Shown: in pieces, positions 7,701 through 15,921 of the stretch
Layout: each line of letters starts with the position of its first letter
How positions within the stretch are numbered: the stretch's first letter is position 1
DNA from: Amycolatopsis sp.
GTDB lineage: Bacteria > Actinomycetota > Actinomycetes > Mycobacteriales > Pseudonocardiaceae
DNA: 64,000 nt
Assembly: GCF_025464955.1 (NCBI RefSeq)
Contig: NZ_JAODNM010000141.1
Span: 1-64,000 of the forward strand
Direction of reading: 5' to 3'
The notes under the pieces: model-generated
The model's database searches: none
What the model was told of the DNA's origin: nothing
Seen by the model: the letters and a program-made list of their open reading frames with translations, nothing else
Position numbers and translations under genes: made by a program

Positions 7701-8303
7701 ATGTCGACACCGAGCCGGACCTGGGCGGGCACCACCCTGGACGACCGGAAGGCCGCCCGCCACCGCCTGCTGCTCGACGCCGGACTCGACCTGCTCGGCA
7801 CCACCGGCAGCGCCGCGGTGAGCGTCCGCGCGGTGTGCCGGCACGCCAAGCTCACCGAGCGGTACTTCTACGAGAGCTTCGCCGACCGCGAGCAACTCGT
7901 CCTCGCCGTGTACGAACACGTCGGTGCGCAAGCGCACCAAGCGCTACTCGACGCGGTCCGCGAAGCACCCGAACCCGCAGCGCGCGCCGAAGCCGCCGTC
8001 ACCGCGTTCGTGGAGCTGATGGTCGACGACCCGCGCAAAGGCAGCGTGCTGCTATTGGCGCCGTTGACGGATCCGGCGTTGAGCCAGCGGGGCGTCGAGC
8101 TGCTGCCCGCCTTCGCCGCCCTGGTGCGTGAGCAACTGTCGAGCGGCGACGACGTCGATCGGATGCTGACCGCCGTCGGGCTCGTCGGCGCGCTGGGCAA
8201 CGTCTTCATCGCCTACCTCAACGGAAGCCTCGACGTCTCGCGCGAAAGGCTTGTCGCGCACTGCGTGCGGCTGGTACTCGGCGCAGACGGATTAACGGCG
8301 TGA
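7701..8303 (+). CDS. TetR/AcrR family transcriptional regulator
   Basis: A 200-residue regulator. Its N-terminal helix-turn-helix reads LLDAGLDLLGTTGSAAVSVR, then AVCRHAKLTERYFYESFADR, matching the TetR motif with the Y-F-Y-x-x-F recognition helix end. The C-terminal half is all-helical and variable and would bind the inducer. The ATG at 7701 has a GAGGGAG site ten bases upstream; the frame upstream to 7626 crosses the operators and is not coding. It probably represses itself and the divergent MpaB-family/F420-type pair through the two palindromes in the shared 104-base promoter region. Confidence 0.9.
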   Translation: MSTPSRTWAGTTLDDRKAARHRLLLDAGLDLLGTTGSAAVSVRAVCRHAKLTERYFYESFADREQLVLAVYEHVGAQAHQALLDAVREAPEPAARAEAAVTAFVELMVDDPRKGSVLLLAPLTDPALSQRGVELLPAFAALVREQLSSGDDVDRMLTAVGLVGALGNVFIAYLNGSLDVSRERLVAHCVRLVLGADGLTA

Positions 8304-8338
8304 AAGTGACTGCCCTGCAACGCAATTGATCCCAGAAT

Positions 8339-8363
8339 TCGGTAACACCCATTCGCTTACCGA
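8339..8363. promoter_or_regulatory. Inverted repeat of unknown role
   Basis: Seven-base perfect arms TCGGTAA (8339-8345) and TTACCGA (8357-8363) flank an 11-base spacer. The repeat lies downstream of the TetR gene and about 75 bases upstream of the polytopic membrane protein. It has no T tract, so an operator or weak hairpin is as likely as a terminator. Confidence 0.35.
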
Positions 8364-8437
8364 GCGTGAATAGGCCGTATTGGTGACTCGCTCGTCAATT
8401 GCCGTCACGGGCGCCTTCCCGGACTACTCTTTTCCCA

Positions 8438-10255
8438 ATGACCCAGCACAGCTGGGGGGCCACGCTTCCGGACCGATCCCCCATGGTGGCTCTCGCGCGT
8501 CCGGAAACTCCGGCCGTCCGCAGTCTGCGCTCGGTCGACGTACTGCTGGCCTTGCTCGCGTTGACCGGCGGCCTGCGCGTCGTGTCCCTCGCGCTGTCCG
8601 CGCCCGCCACCGGCGGCGAATACGCTGCTGTGGCACGGGTTTTCGCACTAGGCCATTTGGGCGCATTCCCCGGCGGCGGAGTCGGATCCAGTCCGGTCGC
8701 CTGGTGGCAACTCGCCGGCTACACCGTGCTGACCCAGGCTTTCGAACGGGAAGGCAGCGCCGTCGCGGCCGCGCGGGAGGCGATGGTCGTCGCGGCCGTC
8801 GCGAGTGCGGCCTTGCTGTGGGTGCTGGCCAGGCGGCTGGACTTCCCGCGCTGGGCCGCCACTTCCGCGGTCGTCGTGGTCGCCGTGTCCCCGCTGGCCG
8901 TCAGTCTGCAACACGGCGTCCTGCCGGAGAACATCGCCGTCGTGTGGCTGCTCGCCGCACTTGTCCTTGTCTGCGATCGCGAGCGAAAACCGCGACTGGG
9001 TAAGGACTTCCTCGTCGCGGCACTGCTCTTGCTCGCGGTGTTGACGTCGCCGGTGGTACTCGCCGCGACGCCCGCGGTCGCGTGGCTGCTGGTCCGCCGC
9101 CGCGAGCCGGTGCGCGTGGTCGCTGTCGCGGTCGTGTTCGATGTGGGGCTGGGGCTGGCTTTCGGTCCGGGCGCCAGGTTTCTGCGGCCGGGGTTGACCG
9201 GGTTCGGCCAGGACGGGCTGTGGTCTTGGCTCCGAGTGGACCCGGTTTTCGCGGGTATCGGATTCGCCGCCATCATCGCGGGTCTGTGTGTCGCGAAGTT
9301 GCGGCCGATAGCGCTCGGCGCGCTGCTGCCGTTGTGCCTGTTGGTCTGGCCAGGGGCGCCGCTCGCGGGAATACTGACGACGATCCTGCCGCTGGCGGCG
9401 TTGCTCGTACTCGGCGTCGTCTTGGCCGGGCTTGAAGCCAGGACCCAGCCCGCGCATCGGACCACCTCCGGTCGGCCGCCTTTTGCGGTGATCATCGCCG
9501 CCTGCCTCGTGATCATGTCGACGACCACCAGCTGGGCGAGCGGCTACACGAGCCTGAACCTCGGCAGCCACGCACCGGAACCGCTGACCCAGGCGGGAGA
9601 CTGGTTGCGGGACAACGAGTCCGGCTCCCGCGTCCTCACTGATGACGCGAGCTGGGCGCAGCTCGCCGCCGGCGGTTGGCCCACCGGGTCGTTGGTCCTG
9701 CCGTCGGCCTGCACGCCTGCTTGCCCGGCATTCGACTGGGTGATGGCCAGGGCGAGTTCCCCCGCGCTGACGTCCCAGTTGGCTATCGCCGAACCGGCCG
9801 CGATGTTCGGCACCGGATCCGGACGGGTGGAGATCGCCAAGATGACGCCGTCGGACGACGCGTCGCCGAGCCCGTCGCCAGACGTCGAACAGACCGCCCG
9901 AACCAACGCCGGCACGATCCTGGCCGTTTCGCCTCGGATCAAGGCAGGCCCGGACACCGCCGCGCTGTTGCGGCAAGGCCGAGTCGACGCCCGGCTGCTC
10001 GCGACGATCGCCGCGTTCGCCGCCACCACAACTGTCCAGGTCGTCTCGCTGCCCGGCGTCGATGGTGAAGATGCGGCGAGCCAGCCGCGACGTCAAGCCG
10101 TTCTCGCCGGCGATGCCACCACGATCGCGCACTTCTTCACCGGGCAGCGGGACGTATTCCGGCCCACTTCGGTCAAAAACGTCGCCGGCGGCGTGCTTGT
10201 CACGTACCCGCCGCTGTGCCCGGCCGGTCTCCTTACCCCGTTCGAAACCTCCTGA
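8438..10255 (+). CDS. Polytopic membrane protein, GT-C/GT39-like
   Basis: About 605 residues from the ATG at 8438; the open frame begins at 8399 and another ATG lies at 8483. No clear ribosome site is seen, and a TACTCT -10-like hexamer eight bases upstream makes a leaderless start possible. About ten hydrophobic segments fill residues 30-350. A soluble extracytoplasmic region of about 230 residues follows, with A-x-x-W-L-R-D-N after the last helix. This layout and the early loop with a conserved E (GGEYAAVARVF) resemble polyprenol-linked-sugar mannosyl transferases of the GT39/GT-C group, but the usual catalytic D-E pair is not evident. It is followed after 11 bases by a DUF4397 protein and then a sortase, so a role at the cell surface is likely. 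Confidence 0.6.
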   Translation: MTQHSWGATLPDRSPMVALARPETPAVRSLRSVDVLLALLALTGGLRVVSLALSAPATGGEYAAVARVFALGHLGAFPGGGVGSSPVAWWQLAGYTVLTQAFEREGSAVAAAREAMVVAAVASAALLWVLARRLDFPRWAATSAVVVVAVSPLAVSLQHGVLPENIAVVWLLAALVLVCDRERKPRLGKDFLVAALLLLAVLTSPVVLAATPAVAWLLVRRREPVRVVAVAVVFDVGLGLAFGPGARFLRPGLTGFGQDGLWSWLRVDPVFAGIGFAAIIAGLCVAKLRPIALGALLPLCLLVWPGAPLAGILTTILPLAALLVLGVVLAGLEARTQPAHRTTSGRPPFAVIIAACLVIMSTTTSWASGYTSLNLGSHAPEPLTQAGDWLRDNESGSRVLTDDASWAQLAAGGWPTGSLVLPSACTPACPAFDWVMARASSPALTSQLAIAEPAAMFGTGSGRVEIAKMTPSDDASPSPSPDVEQTARTNAGTILAVSPRIKAGPDTAALLRQGRVDARLLATIAAFAATTTVQVVSLPGVDGEDAASQPRRQAVLAGDATTIAHFFTGQRDVFRPTSVKNVAGGVLVTYPPLCPAGLLTPFETS

Positions 10256-10266
10256 AAGGTACGACC

Positions 10267-11142
10267 ATGATTCCCCGCCGCCAGAACCTCCGAAGACTCA
10301 CCGTCGCGCTCGCGGTCGCCGCCCTGCTGTGCGGTTTCACCACCGGCGCGGCCGCGGCTGCACCCGGCGCGGGGGTCGGGTGGATCCGGATCGGCCACCT
10401 CTCGCCGAAGACCCCACCGGTCGACATCTACTTCGCGCCGTTCGGACAGGCCGAAAAGGTCGTCATCCGCAAGGCCGGGTATGGCGCCGTCACCGGTTAC
10501 TCGTCGCTGGATCCCGGGAAGTACACGCTGTCGATGCGTCCGGCGGACGCCGATGCCGCGTCGCCGCCGGCGCTCACCGCGACCATCTCGGTGGTGGGCG
10601 CGACGGCGTATTCGCTGCTGGTTTTCGCGAATGGGCCCGACGGAACGCTGCAGGGCGACATGGTCACCGACGACCTGACCCCGCCGACCGCCGGGAACGG
10701 CCGTGTCCGCGTGGTGCAGGGTTCGGCCGCGGTCTCGCCGGTCACGGTCACCGGACCGAAGGGGCTGACGATCATCAAGGACGCTATGTACGGCGTGGCG
10801 ACGCCGTACATAGACGTCCCCGAGGGTCGCTGGCCGCTGCAGTTGACGTCAGGGGCGGTTTCGTCACCGACTTCGGTGGATGTCCGCGCCGGCTCGGTGA
10901 ATACCGTGCTGGTGACCCAGAAGCCCGGCGGCGGCTTGCAGAGTGAGTCGATCGCGGACGGCGCCACCCTGCCGGACGCGCCCAAGCTCGGTGTCGAGAC
11001 CGGTGGTGGTGGCACCGCGCCGCAGCAGCCTGGTCCGGCTCCCATGGACTGGTTGGACTGGGCCGTCGTGTTCGCCGTGGTGGTGGCTGGTTCCGGCACG
11101 TTCTGTGTCGTCGCGCGCCGCCGGTTCGCCCGTGCCCGCTGA
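10267..11142 (+). CDS. Exported DUF4397 domain protein with C-terminal membrane anchor
   Basis: A 291-residue protein with a signal peptide (RRQNLRR, then a hydrophobic stretch ending in GAAAAAPG). Two DUF4397-type beta repeats follow: WIRIGHLSPKTPPVDIYF (about 38-55) and a second beginning at RVRVVQGS. DUF4397 domains are Ig-like beta folds found in cell-wall proteins. The C-terminus has a Pro- and Gly-rich linker, a hydrophobic segment (WLDWAVVFAVVVAGSGTF) and a short basic tail (RRRFARAR), the layout of a sorting signal but without a clear LPxTG box. The next gene is a class F sortase and overlaps it by 11 bases. An AAAGG site precedes the ATG at 10267. Confidence 0.8.
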   Translation: MIPRRQNLRRLTVALAVAALLCGFTTGAAAAAPGAGVGWIRIGHLSPKTPPVDIYFAPFGQAEKVVIRKAGYGAVTGYSSLDPGKYTLSMRPADADAASPPALTATISVVGATAYSLLVFANGPDGTLQGDMVTDDLTPPTAGNGRVRVVQGSAAVSPVTVTGPKGLTIIKDAMYGVATPYIDVPEGRWPLQLTSGAVSSPTSVDVRAGSVNTVLVTQKPGGGLQSESIADGATLPDAPKLGVETGGGGTAPQQPGPAPMDWLDWAVVFAVVVAGSGTFCVVARRRFARAR

Positions 11143-11764
11143 GGTCGTCCGCCGCGCGGGGCTGGGCTGTTACGTCGTGCTCGCTGCTGTCGCTGTTCTC
11201 GTTGTCGGAGGCTGCGCAGCCGCGGTTCCCGCCGCGCCCCAGCCCCAGCCCCGGCCGGCGGCGGTGTCGACGGCAGGTCCGCTGCCGCTGCCGCCGCGCG
11301 CCGACGTCCGTCCGGTGGGTTTGTCCATCCCCGCGATCGGGGTCACGGAAACGTTCTTCGAACAGCTGTCGCTCGGCGCCGCGGGCGAACTCGACCCACC
11401 GACGGATTTCGCGCACGTCGGCTGGTTCGCCGGCGGGCCGGTGCCGGGTGATCCCGGTCCGGCCGTCATCGCCGGGCACGTCGACTCCCGCAGTGGGCCC
11501 GCGGTGTTCTTCAAGCTGCGCGACCTGCGACCTGGCGACGCCGTGACCGTACGACGTTCCGACGGCAGGATCGTCGCGTTCGCCGTCGACAGCGTCCAGC
11601 GCTACCCGAAGGACGCGTTCCCCACGAGCTCCGTCTACGGCCCCGCGCCCGGCAGCGCGTTACGGCTGATCACCTGCGGCGGCAGCTTCGACGCCGCCAA
11701 ACGCTCCTACCGTGACAACATCGTCGTCTACGCCTCCACCACCTGGGCCTCACCCCGCACCTGA
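11132..11764 (+). CDS. Class F sortase
   Basis: A 210-residue sortase with the catalytic triad visible: His in VIAGHVDS, Cys in LRLITCGGSF and Arg in KRSYRDNIVV. The order and the T-C-G-G-x-F motif match class F enzymes of actinobacteria. The GTG at 11132 starts inside the preceding DUF4397 gene (11-base overlap). The N-terminus has one hydrophobic segment ending in V-V-G-G-C, which could be a signal anchor or a lipobox. It should join a surface protein to a nucleophile in the cell wall. The neighbouring DUF4397 protein is the obvious candidate substrate, although its sorting motif is not canonical. Confidence 0.9.
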   Translation: MPAEVVRRAGLGCYVVLAAVAVLVVGGCAAAVPAAPQPQPRPAAVSTAGPLPLPPRADVRPVGLSIPAIGVTETFFEQLSLGAAGELDPPTDFAHVGWFAGGPVPGDPGPAVIAGHVDSRSGPAVFFKLRDLRPGDAVTVRRSDGRIVAFAVDSVQRYPKDAFPTSSVYGPAPGSALRLITCGGSFDAAKRSYRDNIVVYASTTWASPRT

Positions 11765-11781
11765 GCCGGCCCCCACGTCCT

Positions 11782-11813
11782 GGGAGGGCACTTGTGTACA
11801 AAAGTGCCCTCCC
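11782..11813. terminator. Bidirectional terminator hairpin
   Basis: Twelve-base perfect arms, GGGAGGGCACTT (11782-11793) and AAGTGCCCTCCC (11802-11813), enclose an eight-base loop. It sits between the convergent sortase and ssuD genes. A related but weaker element (GGCACTTTG...CAAAGGTGCC) is at 35842-35863, so this belongs to a small repeat family. Confidence 0.75.
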
Positions 11814-11882
11814 TGCACACGCGCCTTATTGCTGGCGCGGGGTACCCCACAAAAGCGCAAAAGTGCGACGCCGTCGGTGGGG

Positions 11883-13037
11883 CTACTGGGCGGAGACGGT
11901 GGCGGCGGAGTGGGCGGGGCGGAGGAGCGGGACGTCGGACAGGAGGCCGCGGCGGGCGAGTTCGGGGCGGACGCCCTCGCCGAACCAGTACGCCTCCTCC
12001 AGGTGCGGGTAGCCGGACAGCACGAACTCGTCGACGCCGTGGGAGTGGTACTCCTCGATCAGGTCGGCGACCTCGCTGTGGCTGCCCACCAGAGCGGTGC
12101 CGGCGCCGCCGCGCACCAGGCCGATCCCGCTCCACAGGTTCGGATGGATCTCGAGCCCGCGCACGCCCTTGTCCAACCCGCCACGGTGCAGCGCGACCAT
12201 CCGCTGCTGGCCGATGGACTCGCTGGCGGCTAGCTGACTCTGTGCCTTGGCGACCTGCTCCGGGCTCAACGCGTCGAGCAGCTTCTGCGCCTCCGCCCAA
12301 GCCTCGGCCGACGTGTCCCGCGTGATCGTGTGCAGTCGGACGCCGAAACGCAGCTTGCGGCCTTGTGCCTGGGCGAGTGCGCGAACCTTACCGATTTTCT
12401 CCGCGACCTGCGCCGGCGGCTCGCCCCACGTGAGGTAGACGTCCGCGTGCCGAGCCGCGACCGGCAGTGCGGCCGACGAAGACCCGCCGAAGTACACCTC
12501 CGGCAGCGGATCCGGAGCCGCCAACGTCGTCGCGCCTTCAACCCTGAGGTGCTCGCCCTCGAAGTCGAACGGACTACCCGACCACACGCCTCGCACGATC
12601 GAGAGGAACTCGTCCGTTCGCGCGTACCGGGCGTCGTGGTCGTGCCAGTCGCCGAACCGGCGCTGCTCGACGGTGTCGCCGCCGGTGACGATGTTGAGTA
12701 GCAGCCTGCCGCCGGAGATCCGCTGGTAAGTACCCGCCATCTGCGCGGCCAGCGTCGGCGAGATGACCCCGGGCCGGAACGCCACGAGGAACTTGAGCGT
12801 CTTCGTCTCCCGGATCAACGCGGCCGTGGTCAGCCAGGCGTCCTCGCACCACGTGCCGGTCGGCGTCAGCACGCCCTCGAACCCGAGGCGCTCGGCGGCC
12901 TGCGCGATCTGCGCGAGGTAGTCGATGGTCGGCTCGCGCTGAGCGGTCGGGCCCTGCGAGCGGTTCGCGTGGAACCGCTCGACGATCGTGCGGCCGTCGC
13001 CCGTGGTCGGCAGGAACCAGTGCAGTTTGACGCCCAT
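11883..13037 (-). CDS. ssuD: FMNH2-dependent alkanesulfonate monooxygenase
   Basis: This 384-residue flavin monooxygenase cleaves the C-S bond of alkanesulfonates to give sulfite and an aldehyde. It matches SsuD through VKLHWFLPTTGDGR at the N-terminus, FEGVLTPTGTWCEDAW, LLNIVTGGDTVEQRRFGDW and the HPNLWSGIGLVRGGAGTALVG stretch near the C-terminus; the length is normal for SsuD (about 380). The ATG at 13037 overlaps the ssuA stop by one base (TAATG), so the two are translationally coupled. No SsuE-type FMN reductase is in the window. It is the last gene of the four-gene ssu operon and would work in the cytoplasm on imported sulfonate. Confidence 0.93.
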   Translation of the reverse strand: MGVKLHWFLPTTGDGRTIVERFHANRSQGPTAQREPTIDYLAQIAQAAERLGFEGVLTPTGTWCEDAWLTTAALIRETKTLKFLVAFRPGVISPTLAAQMAGTYQRISGGRLLLNIVTGGDTVEQRRFGDWHDHDARYARTDEFLSIVRGVWSGSPFDFEGEHLRVEGATTLAAPDPLPEVYFGGSSSAALPVAARHADVYLTWGEPPAQVAEKIGKVRALAQAQGRKLRFGVRLHTITRDTSAEAWAEAQKLLDALSPEQVAKAQSQLAASESIGQQRMVALHRGGLDKGVRGLEIHPNLWSGIGLVRGGAGTALVGSHSEVADLIEEYHSHGVDEFVLSGYPHLEEAYWFGEGVRPELARRGLLSDVPLLRPAHSAATVSAQ

Positions 13038-14071
13038 TATTTGCTCCCTGCGTTGCCCGGAACCGCGCTGAGGCCGGCGGCGAACCGGCTGTCGACGAAC
13101 TTCGTGAACTCGACTTTGCCAGGAATGGTCTTGTCGTCGGTGAACGCGTCGGACAGTACCTGCTCGGACGCGGTCACGACGTTGTCCAGCGGCACCGGAA
13201 GGTCCGGGCCGGTGTCGACGGCCTTGTTGGCGACGTCGAGCCCGAGCCCAGTCTCCTTCGACCACGCTTGTGCCCACTGTGGACGGTGGGTGTCGGCCCA
13301 CGCCTGCGCCTTCGCCAGCCGGACGACGTAGTCCGCGATCGCCGAGTTCTTGCCGGCGTCGGCGAGCGCGCTGGTCCCGGCAACCTCGAACCCGTAGCCG
13401 TTCGCGATGCCGGTCCCGTCGGTGAGCACCCGCGCCTTCGACTCGATCTCGGCCTGGGAGGTGTACGGGTCCCAGATCGCCCACGCGTCGACCTGGTGCT
13501 GGTTGAACGCCGCGTACGCCTCGGACGGCTGCAGGAAGACCAGTTTGACATCCTTTGTGGACATACCGGCTTTCTTCAGCGTCAACAAGATCTGCCCGTG
13601 TGCCGAACTCCCCTTCGCCACCGCGATCGTCTTCCCACGCAGGTCGCTAACCTGGTGCAGCGGCGAGTCCGCCGGAACGAGGACAGCGTCGCTCTCTACG
13701 TTGCCCTTCGACGCGCTGACGACGGCGATCTTGGCCTTCGCGGCGGCCGCGAAAATGGGTGGGGTGTTCCCGACCGCGCCGATGTCGACCGCACCCGCGG
13801 ACGCCGCCTCCAGCAGCGGCGGACCGGAGGTGAACGTGGACCACTCGATCTTGTACGGCAGGTCGCCGAGCAGGTTCGCCGCCGTCAGCAGCGCTTTCGA
13901 CCCGCCCTTCTGATCGCCCACCTTCAACGTCACCTTCGCCAGGTCGGCCTTGCTGACCGGTGCCGGTGCCGGCGCCGCGGCCGCGGTCGGCTCCGACGAC
14001 GCGCCGCAGCCGGTCAGCACAGCCACCAGGGCCACCGCGGCCGGGGCGATCAGCCAGTTACGCATGCGCAT
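13037..14071 (-). CDS. ssuA: Sulfonate ABC transporter substrate-binding lipoprotein
   Basis: A 344-residue lipoprotein with signal peptide and lipobox L-T-G-C at residues 19-22. It then has the SsuA/NMT1-like fold: LKVGDQKGGSKALLTAAN, SGPPLLEAASAGAVDIGAVG, GNTPPIFAAAAKAKI, and NQHQVDAWAIWDPYTSQAE. The last motif is typical of sulfonate and taurine binders. It captures alkanesulfonates outside the membrane for SsuBC. The ATG at 14071 lies within the end of ssuB (14-base overlap) with a GGGAG site; a second ATG two codons later is also possible. Confidence 0.92.
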   Translation of the reverse strand: MRMRNWLIAPAAVALVAVLTGCGASSEPTAAAAPAPAPVSKADLAKVTLKVGDQKGGSKALLTAANLLGDLPYKIEWSTFTSGPPLLEAASAGAVDIGAVGNTPPIFAAAAKAKIAVVSASKGNVESDAVLVPADSPLHQVSDLRGKTIAVAKGSSAHGQILLTLKKAGMSTKDVKLVFLQPSEAYAAFNQHQVDAWAIWDPYTSQAEIESKARVLTDGTGIANGYGFEVAGTSALADAGKNSAIADYVVRLAKAQAWADTHRPQWAQAWSKETGLGLDVANKAVDTGPDLPVPLDNVVTASEQVLSDAFTDDKTIPGKVEFTKFVDSRFAAGLSAVPGNAGSK

Positions 14072-14786
14072 TCTCGGTCACTCCCAGATCCCTCAATACT
14101 TCCGTGCGTATTTCGAAGTTGTCGGCGAGCCGCCTCGGCCGGGGTCCGGCGAGCGTGTACTCGGAAACGATGCGTCCGTCGTCGAGGACGAGGACGCGGT
14201 CCGCCAGCACCAATGCCTCGTCGACGTCGTGCGTCACCAGCAGAACGCCGGGCTCGTGTCGCCGCCAGAGGTCCTCGACCAGACGTTGCATGGCCAGCCG
14301 GGTCAACGCGTCGAGCGCACCGAACGGCTCGTCCAGCAGCAGCAAGCGCGGCTCCCTAACGAGCGCCCTGGCCAGCGACAGCCGCTGCGCTTCCCCTCCG
14401 GACAGCGTGCGCGGCCAGTCGTCGGCATGATCGGCGAGGTGGACTTCCTCCAACGCCCGCGACGCCAGCGCGTGATCGTCCGAACGTTTGCCGCCGTCGT
14501 GCAGGCCCAACACGACGTTGCGCCACACCCGGCGCCACGGCAGCAGTCGTGGCTGCTGAAACGCGACGGACACCGTTCCGTTGACCGTCGCGTCGCCTTC
14601 GACTTCCGAGTCCAGCCCCGCCAACACCCTGAGCAGCGTCGACTTGCCCGATCCGCTTCGCCCGAGCAGCGCGACGAACTCGCCATGGCCGATGCTCAGA
14701 TCGAGCCCGTCGAGAACGACCCGTTCGCCGAACCGTTTGGTCAGGCCGCGGACCTCGACGACCTGACTGGTCACTTCGCCCGCCAT
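14058..14786 (-). CDS. ssuB: Sulfonate ABC transporter ATP-binding protein
   Basis: This 242-residue ATPase has Walker A GRSGSGKST, the Q-loop in VAFQQPRLLPWRRV (the LLPW sequence is characteristic of nitrate/sulfonate/taurine importers), signature LSGGEAQR, Walker B LLLLDEPFGALD and the H-loop His in LLVTHDVDEA. It powers uptake by SsuC. The ATG at 14786 was chosen because it starts inside ssuC by 16 bases with a GAAGGGC site; the open frame extends far upstream only as the antiphase of ssuC. It is followed by ssuA with overlap. Confidence 0.93.
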   Translation of the reverse strand: MAGEVTSQVVEVRGLTKRFGERVVLDGLDLSIGHGEFVALLGRSGSGKSTLLRVLAGLDSEVEGDATVNGTVSVAFQQPRLLPWRRVWRNVVLGLHDGGKRSDDHALASRALEEVHLADHADDWPRTLSGGEAQRLSLARALVREPRLLLLDEPFGALDALTRLAMQRLVEDLWRRHEPGVLLVTHDVDEALVLADRVLVLDDGRIVSEYTLAGPRPRRLADNFEIRTEVLRDLGVTENAHA

Positions 14787-15595
14787 CGCAAAGCCCTTCT
14801 CTCCAGGAGCCGGACCAGATAATCGGTCGTCAGCCCCAAAACCGCGTAGACAACCAGGCCGACCACGACGACGTCGGTACGCAAGAAGTCCCGCGCGTTG
14901 TTGATCAGGTAACCGAGCCCGGCGTCGGCATTGACCGTTTCGCCGACGATCAGGGCGAGCCAGGCAGTGCCCAGCGAGAGCCGCAAGCCGACGAGTGCCT
15001 GGGGCAGCGCGCCCGGAAGGATCACATGCCAGAGGCGCTCGGCCTTCGTGTAGCCGAGCGCGGTGGTCGCCTCGATCAACTGGTCGTCCGCGTTGCGGAT
15101 GCCCGAGTGGATGTTGAGGTACAGCGGGAAGACGACCCCCAGCGCCACCAAAGCGATCTTCGGTTCCTCGCCGATACCGAACCACAGGATGAACAGCGGG
15201 ATCAGCCCCAGGAACGGCAGGGTCCGCAGCATCTGCACGGGCGGGTCGATCAGCACCTCCCCCCAGCGCGAAAGCCCGGACGCGATGCCGAGCACGACCG
15301 CGATCGTCGCTCCCACGGCGAATCCGGCCGCGACGCGTCCTAATGAGACAACGAACGCAGAGCCGAGTTCGCCGCTGCGGGCAACTTCGGCGCCCGCCTG
15401 CAGCACTGTCCACGGTGAACTGAGCTTGTCGGGCGGCAGGATCCCGGTGGAGCTGGTCACCTGCCACAGCGCGATCAGCAGCAGCGGGCTGATCCACCGG
15501 CGCAGGTCGGGAATCCGGCGCTTGCGGACCGCGGCGCCGGGCTCCCCCGCCACCGTATTCGGGCGCGTTTGAGCGCCGGCAAGGGAAATCGACAC
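14771..15595 (-). CDS. ssuC: Sulfonate ABC transporter permease
   Basis: A 274-residue permease with six predicted membrane segments and the EAA-loop motif EATTALGYTKAERLWHVILP that contacts the ATPase. The sequence VQMLRTLPFLGLIPLFILWFGIGEEPKIALVALG is typical of SsuC/TauC. It is the first enzyme or transporter gene of the operon. The GTG at 15595 has an AGGAGA site. A short Cys-containing leader ORF ends 45 bases upstream, so expression probably responds to cysteine or sulfur supply. Confidence 0.92.
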   Translation of the reverse strand: MSISLAGAQTRPNTVAGEPGAAVRKRRIPDLRRWISPLLLIALWQVTSSTGILPPDKLSSPWTVLQAGAEVARSGELGSAFVVSLGRVAAGFAVGATIAVVLGIASGLSRWGEVLIDPPVQMLRTLPFLGLIPLFILWFGIGEEPKIALVALGVVFPLYLNIHSGIRNADDQLIEATTALGYTKAERLWHVILPGALPQALVGLRLSLGTAWLALIVGETVNADAGLGYLINNARDFLRTDVVVVGLVVYAVLGLTTDYLVRLLERRALRWRAK

Positions 15596-15640
15596 GGATT
15601 TCTCCTGGAAAGGGAAAGGGGCAGAAAAGGGTGTGGTGGG

Positions 15641-15721
15641 TCAGGAACCCGGACAGACCGCGCTCGCCTGCTGCCGGAGGTCGACATGCAGGCGGCACAC
15701 CAACAGCGTCCCGCGGTTCAT
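15641..15721 (-). CDS. Leader peptide upstream of ssu operon (actinobacterial sulfur leader)
   Basis: A 26-codon ORF reading MNRGTLLVCRLHVDLRQQ, then ASAVCPGS. It ends 45 bases before the ssuC start. The pattern L-H-V-D-L-R with one Cys before it and a final A-S-A-V-C-x is the signature of short leader peptides found upstream of sulfur-assimilation genes in actinobacteria. By family knowledge, ribosome stalling at Cys codons in such leaders couples downstream expression to cysteine level. The start codon has no strong ribosome site, so translation may be leaderless or weak. Attenuation here is inference; I see no unambiguous alternative hairpin pair. Confidence 0.75.
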   Translation of the reverse strand: MNRGTLLVCRLHVDLRQQASAVCPGS

Positions 15722-15884
15722 GTTCGCAGTGTTCAGTCCGCCGCCGAACGGTGTCAACAGCCCCGCCGCGGTTCCCGGGATGTGGAAGCCGCCTGCTGCG
15801 GTCAAACCAGGCCACCCTGCCCCCGATAGGTTGATCGACTGGTTCGCGCAGGCGCGCTGACTGGGCAGACGTCGAAATTGGGCG

Positions 15885-15899
15885 TTGCGATTATCGCAA
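15885..15899. promoter_or_regulatory. Probable operator of the carnitine operon regulator
   Basis: A perfect 15-base palindrome, TTGCGAT-T-ATCGCAA, sits 22 bases upstream of the XRE-TetR gene. The centre (CGATTAT) could overlap a -10 element. Its symmetry and place suit autoregulation by the downstream regulator, which controls the operon it begins. Confidence 0.6.
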
Positions 15900-15921
15900 G
15901 TCGAGGCTACCGTCTTCGGGC

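Noticed and set aside
8648..10132. Minus-strand ORF of 494 codons
   Set aside because: Very Arg-, Gln- and Gly-rich antisense of the polytopic membrane protein; no helices or motifs.
11816..11880. Second hairpin after the terminator near GCGCAAAAGTGCGAC
   Set aside because: The arms are short and imperfect (GCGCA/TGCG), so I did not list it as a separate element.
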